Of a DNA stretch of 5,309 bases, positions 1-5,026 are shown piece after piece (the stretch's first letter is position 1; every line of letters begins with the position of its first letter). The stretch is from an uncultured Candidatus Peregrinibacteria bacterium (GTDB taxonomy: Bacteria; Patescibacteriota; Gracilibacteria; Peribacterales; Peribacteraceae): positions 1 to 5,309 of the forward strand of contig CAJXJE010000060.1 of NCBI GenBank assembly GCA_913054215.1, written 5' to 3'. The position numbers were made by a program, and so were the translations under genes. The notes beneath the pieces were generated by a model. The model had not been told where the DNA came from and made no database searches. It saw nothing but the letters and a program-made list of their open reading frames with translations.

Positions 1-2
1 TT

Positions 3-404
3 ACACTGGTAAACAATGATAGTATTCAGGGGTTTTATAGAGAAAATGGTGCAGGAAGAGAAAAGCTTCTCATTCTCTCGAAGAGGTTGCGTAGCAAACA
101 GGAGCATCTTTCTACCAATTACGTTTATCCAGAGCTTGTAGTGTACGATGAAAAAGGAAAGAGAGTAGATAGTTGGTCTACGTATGGAAAACAAAAAAAT
201 GCAGAGAAGATCGCTGCGCTTCCACCCCGCCATATCCCAGGGCGCAATCCTGGATATACAGATAATTTTGTACGCTACAGAGCGTATCGCTCTGGAGGTG
301 TCGAGTGCAGACTGACCGATCCATATACTGGTTACAGAGCTGGTCTACACGGTGCGATTCCAGCTGTGCCAAGTAGTGCAACGGGGTGGTCGAATACTCC
401 GTAG
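3..404 (+). CDS. Hypothetical protein, C-terminal part (5' end outside the window)
   Basis: The frame is open from the first bases of the window to tandem TAG TAG stops at 402-407, giving at least 133 residues. No in-frame ATG occurs; the first common start codon is a TTG at 87 without a properly spaced ribosome binding site, and the coding-like frame continues upstream of it, so the true start probably lies left of the window. I recognise no family. The visible part is hydrophilic and basic at first, with a Lys/Asp/Glu segment (YDEKGKR), then a Gly/Tyr/Arg/Pro-rich C-terminal third (for example DPYTGYRAG) that looks extended rather than helical. No membrane segment is visible. Seven of twelve arginines are AGA/AGG, unlike the core genes to its right. 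It converges on nusA with 6 bases between the stop codons and no hairpin terminator. That it is a gene is likely; its function is unknown. Confidence 0.6.
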   Translation, partial: TLVNNDSIQGFYRENGAGREKLLILSKRLRSKQEHLSTNYVYPELVVYDEKGKRVDSWSTYGKQKNAEKIAALPPRHIPGRNPGYTDNFVRYRAYRSGGVECRLTDPYTGYRAGLHGAIPAVPSSATGWSNTP

Positions 405-410
405 TAGAGA

Positions 411-1880
411 TTACTCCTTTTTCTTCTCTTCCTTCTTAGCTGCTTCCTCGGCAACTTCTTCTTCAGGCTCTGCTTCCGCCTTCACATCCTCTACATCCTT
501 TACAGGTTCATCCTCCACAGTTGCTTCTTCTCCAGCCGCCTTCTCTGGCTCTGCTTCAGCTTCTGCATCCTTTGAATCTTCTGCATCTTCTGAATCCTTT
601 GCATCCTCTTCAACAGGTGCCTCCTCTTTCTTTACTTTTGGCTCAGGCTTTTTTGCAGATGTTGGCTTCACCCTTGTTTTTCCTTCATCAACTGCTGCTA
701 CTTCCCCTCCTTCAGCTTCTCCTTTTACGACCATCTCTCCGTCTTCATCCGTTTCAAACTCCACAACTTCGATTTCTTCACCACGCAGCTCTGCAAGCTT
801 CGCTTTAAATGCAGGCAGCTCGTCGTAGTTGTACATATCGAGTTCAAAACTTGTGAGGTCTGTAGCGAGACGAATGTTTTGTCCTTTACGACCGATAGCC
901 ATAGGACGCTGTGACTCTTCCACGAACACCGCAGCACGCTTTTTCACTTTGCGATCCTCTTCGTCGAGGTGCTCTGTGTCATTTACGATAATTACTGCAG
1001 AGATAGCAGCAGGCTGGAGTGCTGTAGAGATCAACTTAATAGGATCTTCACTCCACTCAATCATATCGACACGCTCACCATTAATCTCATCCATCACTGC
1101 TTGAATACGCACACCTTTCTGTCCAACACACGCACCAATAGGGTCGATGGTTGGAGAGTTACTGCTTACCGCAACTTTACTTCGGAAACCAGCATCACGT
1201 GCGATGGCCATAATCTCCACATCTTCGTTACGTACTTCTGGGATCTCAAGCTCAAGTAACTTCTTCACGAGGTTAGGGTGAGTACGACTGATACGAAGCT
1301 GAGGTCCTTTACCTGTTTGCTCAACGGTATCAAGGTACACACGGATACGCTTACCGGTGTAGTAGTGCTCTCCAGGGATCTGCTCACGCCATGGCATAGA
1401 CACGGTCATACCTTCGATCTCCAGCGTTACCCAGTTCGGTTCGACCTTTGTTACCGTCGCGGTAAGAAGCTCGTGCTCACGGTCTTTAAACATGTCGTAC
1501 AAACTCTGCTTCTCTGCTTCTTGGAGCTTCTGCAAAATAACCTGCTTTGCAGACTGAGCAGCGATACGTCCGTAACCATCTGGGGTTACATCCATAGTGA
1601 TCTCATCCCCTTCTTCAACATCACTCTTGATCTTCTTTGCTTCGGCCATGGAGATTTCAAAGTTTTCATTCTCTACTTCTTCTACCACTTCTTTTACCAA
1701 CAAAATCACCGGCTCGTCGCGGCCTTCCTCCAGCTCGACGCGAATCTCCTGCTCCTTGTTTCCGTAGTCTTTTCGGTACGCAGTCGCGATAGCCTGTTTA
1801 ATGGCGTCGAGGACTTGGTCCGGTCCGACGTTCTTTTCAGAACAGATTTGATTAATAGCGGCGATGAATGATGCTTTCAT
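411..1880 (-). CDS. nusA: Transcription termination/antitermination factor NusA
   Basis: NusA binds RNA polymerase and nascent RNA and modulates pausing, intrinsic termination and antitermination. The 489-residue product has the family order. The N-terminal RNA polymerase-binding domain is about 1-130. The S1 domain is about 135-198 and ends in the hallmark RISRTHP. KH1 is about 200-288, with DPIGACVGQKG and GxxG at 253-256. KH2 is about 290-350, with AIGRKGQNIRLA and GxxG at 330-333. After about residue 370 there are no AR1/AR2 repeats; instead there is a roughly 110-residue acidic, low-complexity tail rich in E, A, D, K and P, ending in KKEEKKKE. The ATG start (1878-1880) gives the expected N-terminus (MKASFIAAINQI) but has no Shine-Dalgarno. 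The gene is divergent from lspA, and rimP is not upstream, unlike the common rimP-nusA-infB order. Identification is firm; the tail's role is unknown. Confidence 0.97.
   Translation of the reverse strand: MKASFIAAINQICSEKNVGPDQVLDAIKQAIATAYRKDYGNKEQEIRVELEEGRDEPVILLVKEVVEEVENENFEISMAEAKKIKSDVEEGDEITMDVTPDGYGRIAAQSAKQVILQKLQEAEKQSLYDMFKDREHELLTATVTKVEPNWVTLEIEGMTVSMPWREQIPGEHYYTGKRIRVYLDTVEQTGKGPQLRISRTHPNLVKKLLELEIPEVRNEDVEIMAIARDAGFRSKVAVSSNSPTIDPIGACVGQKGVRIQAVMDEINGERVDMIEWSEDPIKLISTALQPAAISAVIIVNDTEHLDEEDRKVKKRAAVFVEESQRPMAIGRKGQNIRLATDLTSFELDMYNYDELPAFKAKLAELRGEEIEVVEFETDEDGEMVVKGEAEGGEVAAVDEGKTRVKPTSAKKPEPKVKKEEAPVEEDAKDSEDAEDSKDAEAEAEPEKAAGEEATVEDEPVKDVEDVKAEAEPEEEVAEEAAKKEEKKKE
565..609 (-). 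repeat. Five 9-bp tandem units inside the nusA tail
   Basis: Five consecutive units of the form G(C/A)ATC(C/T)T(C/T)T on the + strand encode, on the minus strand, the tripeptide series EDA-KDS-EDA-EDS-KDA at NusA residues 425-439. Ala and Ser alternate at the third position, suggesting an older 18-bp period. The units are all multiples of three, so gain or loss would change tail length without a frameshift. Confidence 0.8.
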
Positions 1881-1894
1881 GATTGGAGTGGTAA

Positions 1895-1900
1895 ATTATC
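1895..1900 (-). promoter_or_regulatory. Candidate -10 element for nusA (GATAAT)
   Basis: On the minus strand GATAAT (5 of 6 matches to TATAAT) ends 14 bases before the nusA ATG, so transcription would begin only about 7-8 bases from the start codon. I see no convincing -35 at 16-18 bp. A TTGACT lies further up (1939-1944, minus) but is too far from GATAAT to pair with it. No Shine-Dalgarno lies between this element and the ATG. Confidence 0.4.
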
Positions 1901-1917
1901 GAATATTTCAGTAAGCC

Positions 1918-1942
1918 GACCGTCTTATCCAATAAGACAGTC
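1918..1942. promoter_or_regulatory. Interrupted palindrome in the nusA/lspA divergent region (operator-like)
   Basis: Two 11-base arms at 1918-1928 and 1932-1942 pair at 10 of 11 positions around a 3-base centre; the inner seven pairs (GTCTTAT / ATAAGAC) are perfect. Lying between two divergent genes, it could be a binding site for a dimeric regulator or an RNA hairpin. No T-run follows on either strand, so a classical terminator is unlikely. Confidence 0.6.
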
Positions 1943-1958
1943 AAACTTACTCTTATTG
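1930..1958. repeat. Second inverted repeat CAATAAGA...TCTTATTG sharing an arm with the palindrome
   Basis: CAATAAGA at 1930-1937 and TCTTATTG at 1951-1958 are perfect 8-base inverted copies separated by 13 bases. The left copy overlaps the right arm of the neighbouring palindrome, so in RNA the two hairpins would be mutually exclusive; in DNA there are three related half-sites. The right copy overlaps the TTG at 1956, the outermost possible lspA start. Confidence 0.55.
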
Positions 1959-2444
1959 TACACCATTCTTGACTCTGCGCAAGGATTCTCCCGTGCATTC
2001 TGCTACTATACAGCCATCAAAACCCTCTACATAACCACCGCTTTATCCGGTATTTTGAGTATTTTAGCAGCGACAGCTGCGGATATCTGGCTTTCGGCTC
2101 CCATCCCTGTCGTCGGATCCTTTGCGAGCCTTCATTATTACTTAAATCCAGGTATTGCGTGGGGAATTAGGCTCCCTGGAGGGATTCAAGAGATGCTGAT
2201 ACTCCTTGCCATCGTGGCGGTTGGCTCGATGGCGATCAAGGCACGAAACACCCTCAGTTTTATAGCATTTGGGTGCGTGATTGGAGGAGGATTGGCCAAT
2301 ATCGTCGATCGCCTACGCGACGGCTATGTGACAGATTTTGTGCAAATTGGCTCATTTCCCATCTTTAACGTTGCAGATTCGTTTGTCACCATTGGTGTCG
2401 GGCTCTTGCTTCTGGAGGCATTTCTCTCCAAAAGGAAGAGATAA
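1956..2444 (+). CDS. lspA: Lipoprotein signal peptidase (signal peptidase II)
   Basis: LspA is an integral membrane aspartic protease that cleaves the signal peptide of prolipoproteins in front of the lipid-modified Cys. Numbering from the TTG at 1956 (162 residues), there are hydrophobic segments near 24-46, 78-95, 100-115 and 142-157. Asp43 sits at the end of the first segment where the family has its D-Q motif, although the Gln is absent. LNPGIAWG (63-70) matches the family NxGxAfG. GGGLANIVDRLRDGYVTDF (111-128) and FNVADS (137-142) carry the catalytic Asp pair, D127 and D141. The start is uncertain: no in-frame ATG precedes the first membrane segment. TTG 1956 adds about 20 residues with no counterpart in typical LspA, and TTG 2055 would cut the first segment. 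ATC 2016 would give the most typical N-terminus (I/M-KTLYITTAL). It ends 30 bases before murA. Confidence 0.93.
   Translation: MYTILDSAQGFSRAFCYYTAIKTLYITTALSGILSILAATAADIWLSAPIPVVGSFASLHYYLNPGIAWGIRLPGGIQEMLILLAIVAVGSMAIKARNTLSFIAFGCVIGGGLANIVDRLRDGYVTDFVQIGSFPIFNVADSFVTIGVGLLLLEAFLSKRKR
2001..2009 (+). promoter_or_regulatory. Candidate extended -10 for lspA (TGCTACTAT)
   Basis: TGC followed by TACTAT forms an extended -10. It ends 6 bases before ATC 2016, so the transcript would begin at or next to that codon. A TTGACT at 1969-1974 lies 29 bases away, too far for an ordinary -35. If this promoter is used, TTG 1956 cannot be the start for that transcript. Confidence 0.35.
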
Positions 2445-2460
2445 TTGCTTTGCATTCCTT

Positions 2461-2466
2461 TATACT
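2461..2466 (+). promoter_or_regulatory. Candidate -10 for murA (TATACT)
   Basis: TATACT (4 of 6 matches to TATAAT) in the 30-base lspA-murA gap is followed by 8 bases and then the murA ATG at 2475. The predicted transcript start would be at or within a base or two of the ATG, a leaderless arrangement. No Shine-Dalgarno lies between lspA and this ATG, and no clear -35 is seen. Confidence 0.4.
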
Positions 2467-2474
2467 CTTCGCCT

Positions 2475-3824
2475 ATGGATATTCGTTACCGCATTCAAGG
2501 AGGAGTCCCCCTGAAAGGGGATGTCACCATCAGTGGTTCCAAAAATGCAGCATTGCCGCTGATTGCCGCCTCTGTTCTCTGTAAAGGAGAGACGGTTCTT
2601 ACGAATGTGCCATTTTTACGTGATGTCAAAGTGATGCTGAAAATCCTCGATTATCTCGGGGCGCAGACGAGTTTTCAAAACGGAACCGTACGCATTCGAA
2701 CACACGACCTACAAAGCAAACCCATTCCTGCAGAATTCGTTTCAAAACTGCGCGGATCTATTGTTCTCATGGGTCCACTACTCGCACGGTTTGGTGTTGT
2801 CGAGATGTGTTACCCTGGTGGGGATGTGATTGGCAAGAGGCCTGTCGCTGCTCATATTTCAGCGTTCGAACAGATGGGAGCTCAAGATACGAGTACGGAT
2901 GAACTGCTGCACGTACAAGGCAATCTCAAAGCAGGTCGTGTCATTCTCTCAGAGTTCTCAGTCACAGCAACAGAGAATGTTATTATGGCTGCAGCTGTGA
3001 CTCCAGGTGAAACACGTATTGATATGGCCGCAGCAGAGCCGCACGTACAAGCACTCGCACGGTTTGTGCAAGAGATGGGAGCTGAAGTTGAAGGTATCGG
3101 AACACACACTCTGATTATTCGTGGATGCACAGAACTCAAGTGTACAGAGTTCCGTGTTCCATCAGATTATCTCGAAGCCGGAACACTGATTGCAGCAGCC
3201 CTTGTGACCCACGGAAAAATACGATTGCATGACGTGGAGTACGAAGATCTGGTGTCGTTTCTCGAGGCTATCAAACGCATGGGTGGAGAGTGGCGCTACG
3301 ATGCAGACGAGAAAATGCTCTTTATCGATGGAGAGATCTCTTCATTAAAAGCAACCGAAGTACGCAGCAACATCTTCCCAGGATTTCCTACAGATCTCGT
3401 CACACCACTCGGTGTAGTGATGACGCAGGCCTCAGGTGTATCACGGATGTTCGAACGTCTCTACGAGGGGCGTATGGCATACTTGTACGAACTTGAGAAG
3501 ATGGGTGCACATGTCGAAGTGCTCAATGCACATCAGGCGCTTATCATCGGGCCAACGCAATTGCGCGGTCGCACTGTAGCCAGTAACGATGTACGCGCAG
3601 GTGCTGCGATGGTACTTGCAGCACTGTGTGCCGAAGGACAAACCACGATCACTGATGTGCGCTATATCGAACGTGGATACGATCATCTCGATGAAAAACT
3701 CCGCAGCCTTGGTGCAAATATTACAAAGATTGAAATAGAAGATCCTTCAGATATAGCCTCGAAAGTCACAACGCAAAACGTTGAAAGTTCCGTAAAAGAA
3801 TCTAAAAAAGTGACTAGTGAGTAG
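2475..3824 (+). CDS. murA: UDP-N-acetylglucosamine 1-carboxyvinyltransferase, Asp-type (Cys115Asp equivalent)
   Basis: MurA transfers enolpyruvate from phosphoenolpyruvate to UDP-GlcNAc, the first committed step of peptidoglycan synthesis, in the cytoplasm. The product is 449 residues from ATG 2475 (MDIRYRIQGG). An upstream TTG at 2445 would add ten unsupported residues. Family marks: SGSKNA with K23/N24, R93 in KLRGSI, the active-site loop PGGDVIGKRPVAAH at 114-127 with R122 and H127, D307 in FPGFPTDL, and R400 in ERGYDHLDEKL. In E. coli the loop has Cys115; here the aligned residue is D117 (GAT, 2823-2825), the change known from naturally fosfomycin-resistant MurA of Mycobacterium, Chlamydia and Borrelia. 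The usual RPVDxH Asp is also Ala (A125). About 28 residues past the usual C-terminus form a polar Ser/Lys/Glu tail. It lies 30 bases after lspA, and almost all arginines are CGN (25 of 26). Confidence 0.97.
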   Translation: MDIRYRIQGGVPLKGDVTISGSKNAALPLIAASVLCKGETVLTNVPFLRDVKVMLKILDYLGAQTSFQNGTVRIRTHDLQSKPIPAEFVSKLRGSIVLMGPLLARFGVVEMCYPGGDVIGKRPVAAHISAFEQMGAQDTSTDELLHVQGNLKAGRVILSEFSVTATENVIMAAAVTPGETRIDMAAAEPHVQALARFVQEMGAEVEGIGTHTLIIRGCTELKCTEFRVPSDYLEAGTLIAAALVTHGKIRLHDVEYEDLVSFLEAIKRMGGEWRYDADEKMLFIDGEISSLKATEVRSNIFPGFPTDLVTPLGVVMTQASGVSRMFERLYEGRMAYLYELEKMGAHVEVLNAHQALIIGPTQLRGRTVASNDVRAGAAMVLAALCAEGQTTITDVRYIERGYDHLDEKLRSLGANITKIEIEDPSDIASKVTTQNVESSVKESKKVTSE

Positions 3825-3828
3825 TCAC
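3810..3828 (+). promoter_or_regulatory. Perfect stem-loop straddling the murA stop codon
   Basis: GTGACTA (3810-3816) and TAGTCAC (3822-3828) form a perfect 7-bp stem with a 5-base loop; the murA TAG (3822-3824) is in the right arm. No U-run follows, so it is not a standard intrinsic terminator. It ends 10 bases before the candidate -10 of the next gene and could act as an operator, an RNA-stability hairpin or a weak terminator. Confidence 0.5.
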
Positions 3829-3837
3829 CAATTCCAC

Positions 3838-3843
3838 TACCAT
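3838..3843 (+). promoter_or_regulatory. Candidate -10 (TACCAT) before the beta-lactamase-fold gene
   Basis: TACCAT ends 10 bases before ATG 3854, giving a predicted leader of only a few bases. The same hexamer recurs at 4759-4764 behind a perfect TTGACA. No good -35 is visible here because that interval is taken up by the stem-loop at 3810-3828. No Shine-Dalgarno precedes the ATG. Confidence 0.3.
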
Positions 3844-3853
3844 CCTTACGCAC

Positions 3854-4393
3854 ATGATTACAGTTAACTCTCTCGGCGGCAAAACCATTAAGGTCACTAT
3901 CGATGGAACAGTGATTATTGCATTTCCAAATGCTGCTGATAAAGAAGCAAACATTTCTCTTCTTGGTGCACCCGAAGAAGAGGTAAAGCGTGGAGTAGTT
4001 TCTTGGCCTGGTGAGTACGACATTGGTGGCATTGCTATTCGCGGTATTGGTCATGACGAAGGACAGCGTGTCAGTTATGTCTTGGATGATGGGAAAGTGC
4101 GTATTGCATTTCTCTCGTCTCCTCTCCACGATTGGTCAGATCACAACATGCAGCTTCTGGGTGATGTCGATATTCTCTGCATCCCAGCAGATGACGCAAA
4201 GATTGCACAGAAGTTTATCGACGAAGTAGACCCGAGGGTCCTTGTGCCTCTTCCTACCAAAGATGAAGCAGTATTCGTAGAGCTTCTCAAGATTGTCGGT
4301 GCACAGGATAAAGAGATTGAATCCGAATATAAGCTCAAAGGCGGTCTTCCTGTCGAAGGTCGTGAGGTAGTAATTTTAAAGCCTTCAAAATAG
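3854..4393 (+). CDS. Metallo-beta-lactamase-fold protein, apparently lacking the metal site
   Basis: The 179-residue protein looks like a small member of the UlaG/YtkL-like metallo-beta-lactamase superfamily. It has an N-terminal beta-strand region (MITVNSLGGKTIKVTIDG), PGEYDIGGIAIRGI at 52-65 (the family PGEYEvxGvxIxGi signature), a strand ending LSSPLHD where active relatives have LGDLGH, DVDILCIPADD (family vDVLLiPvGG) and DPRVLVPLPTKDE (family prxvIPmHy). The HxHxDH zinc motif is absent, the first-strand GH is replaced by GG, and the late His residues are missing, so hydrolase activity is unlikely. A structural or binding role is my inference. The ATG start fits the family N-terminus. There is no signal peptide or membrane segment, so it should be cytoplasmic. 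It follows murA by 29 bases and precedes the next gene by 2. Confidence 0.8.
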   Translation: MITVNSLGGKTIKVTIDGTVIIAFPNAADKEANISLLGAPEEEVKRGVVSWPGEYDIGGIAIRGIGHDEGQRVSYVLDDGKVRIAFLSSPLHDWSDHNMQLLGDVDILCIPADDAKIAQKFIDEVDPRVLVPLPTKDEAVFVELLKIVGAQDKEIESEYKLKGGLPVEGREVVILKPSK

Positions 4394-4395
4394 GT

Positions 4396-4680
4396 ATGAT
4401 ATTATCTGTACAAGACAGAGAAACAGAAACAGAAAAAGATCGCGGAAACATGCAGGCATTTATAAATGGTCTCGAGGCAGGAAGAGGACAGTTTCCGAGT
4501 GACACTGATCAAATGGTAGAAATCTGCATGAGGAGTGATGCTCTCTGTGGACAATTTTTATTGAGGATAAATCGTCTAGCTTCGTGTCCGGATATGGTGG
4601 GTCACATAACCTCGAAAGTACAAACGCGTCTCTATAGATCTGGTGTGTATAGTGTTGCAAATGCACTCACTGGTGCATAA
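4396..4680 (+). CDS. Hypothetical small protein (94 residues)
   Basis: The frame runs from ATG 4396, two bases after the previous stop, to TAA 4678-4680. I recognise no family. The first 18 residues are highly charged (RETETEKDRG), encoded partly by short GAAACA repeats; a second ATG at 4450 (Met19, MQAFINGLEAG) could be the real start. The rest looks mainly helical, with three cysteines in the middle (EICMRSDALCGQ and ASCPDM), and no membrane segment is visible. Neither start has a convincing Shine-Dalgarno. Tight spacing suggests co-transcription with the beta-lactamase-fold gene, though TATGAT/TATTAT at 4395-4405 could be a separate -10 for a transcript starting inside the 5' end. Five of eight arginines are AGA/AGG, unlike the preceding two genes, so it groups by codon use with the accessory flanks. 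Probably a real gene of unknown role. Confidence 0.55.
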   Translation: MILSVQDRETETEKDRGNMQAFINGLEAGRGQFPSDTDQMVEICMRSDALCGQFLLRINRLASCPDMVGHITSKVQTRLYRSGVYSVANALTGA

Positions 4681-4702
4681 AATGCATGTAAAATCCCTAA
4701 AA

Positions 4703-4739
4703 TTGTCTAAATCGCCAATGTAAGGCGTTGTCTACATTG
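4703..4739 (+). repeat. Direct and inverted repeats upstream of the 4737 promoter
   Basis: TTGTCTA occurs twice, at 4703-4709 and 4728-4734, 25 bases apart. CAATGTA (4716-4722) and TACATTG (4733-4739) are perfect inverted copies around a 10-base loop. A smaller stem, CGCC (4713-4716) with GGCG (4724-4727), overlaps it, so the two cannot form together. The right inverted arm runs into the -35 box of the next promoter, as an operator would. No T-run follows, so these are not a classical terminator for the preceding gene. Apart from these and the promoter, the stretch 4681-4771 shows nothing. Confidence 0.5.
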
Positions 4740-4764
4740 ACAAATATGTAAAATAACATACCAT
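4737..4764 (+). promoter_or_regulatory. Sigma70-type promoter (TTGACA - 16 bp - TACCAT)
   Basis: A perfect -35 TTGACA (4737-4742) is followed at 16 bp by TACCAT (4759-4764, 4 of 6 matches). The predicted transcript start is about 4771-4772, at the beginning of the open frame that follows. It is the best two-box promoter in the window, and the gap it sits in separates the core block from the chain of small frames to its right. Confidence 0.5.
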
Positions 4765-4771
4765 AGAAGAG

Positions 4772-5026
4772 ATCCGCAGAAGTTCTTTCATATTTTATAT
4801 CGTACCCATCCATCAGATAGGAATTAACCACCAGAAATCAGCCGATGGGTTAGCACATAGAGCTCGTAAGAATCCCGGAGAAGAATATAGCGAAATCCTA
4901 GAGCAGATCTACGCACTCAGGAGGCAGTTCCAAGGAGGTGAGATAAATGAAATAACAATGGCAAAAGGAATCGGTAAACTCACTGACACTGACTATGAAT
5001 TTTGGATACCTTCTGGAAACAGATGA
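4772..5026 (+). CDS. Hypothetical protein without a canonical start codon
   Basis: A frame open from 4757 (after TAA 4754-4756) to TGA 5024-5026 reads like a protein but has no ATG, GTG or TTG until ATG 4958. From ATC 4772, which lies 7 bases after the promoter's -10, it would give 84 residues: a short hydrophobic start (SSFIFYIVPIH), then a charged helical stretch (NPGEEYSEILEQIYALRRQF) and a C-terminus LTDTDYEFWIPSGNR. Five of seven arginines are AGA/AGG. Its stop overlaps the next ATG (ATGA). I recognise no family. Possible readings are a leaderless gene with an ATC start, a gene whose 5' end was lost or frameshifted, or a 22-residue peptide from ATG 4958. A 7-bp inverted pair, ACCCATC (4804-4810) and GATGGGT (4844-4850), lies in its first half and could instead belong to a structured leader. 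Confidence 0.4.
   Translation: MRRSSFIFYIVPIHQIGINHQKSADGLAHRARKNPGEEYSEILEQIYALRRQFQGGEINEITMAKGIGKLTDTDYEFWIPSGNR
4932..4955 (+). promoter_or_regulatory. Perfect Shine-Dalgarno followed by a two-codon frame (ATG AAA TAA)
   Basis: AAGGAGGTGA (4932-4941) matches the full consensus 16S rRNA anti-Shine-Dalgarno over ten bases. Five bases later comes ATG (4947), which reads ATG AAA TAA, and two bases after that stop is ATG 4958, in frame with the end of the 4772 frame. It could be a start-stop element feeding re-initiation at 4958, or only coding sequence for Gln-Gly-Gly-Glu. Confidence 0.3.

Noticed and set aside
352..828. Ser/Phe-rich open frame on the + strand
   Set aside because: It is the antisense reading of the Glu/Ala/Lys-rich NusA tail (repeated GAA, GAG and GCA codons); nusA on the other strand explains it fully.
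1922..1944. TTGACT on the minus strand with the palindrome as a 17-bp spacer, as the nusA promoter
   Set aside because: The hexamer at the right distance reads GGTCGG, not a -10; GATAAT nearer the ATG is a better candidate.
2497..2505. AAGGAGGAG near the murA start as a ribosome binding site
   Set aside because: It is inside murA and encodes the conserved Gln-Gly-Gly of RIQGG; no later in-frame start would keep the family N-terminus.
2882..4338. Several open frames antisense to murA and to the beta-lactamase-fold gene
   Set aside because: They lie opposite well-identified genes, read as unstructured Ser/Thr/Cys-rich sequence and show no starts or family features of their own.
4419..4437. 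Short GAAACA repeats at the 5' end of the 4396 gene as a phase-variation tract
   Set aside because: Only about two and a half imperfect 6-base units, a multiple of three, so slippage would not switch the frame.
4674..4686. TGCAT-AAA-ATGCA palindrome at the stop of the 4396 gene as a terminator
   Set aside because: Only 5 bp of mostly AT stem with a 3-base loop and no T-run; too weak to call.
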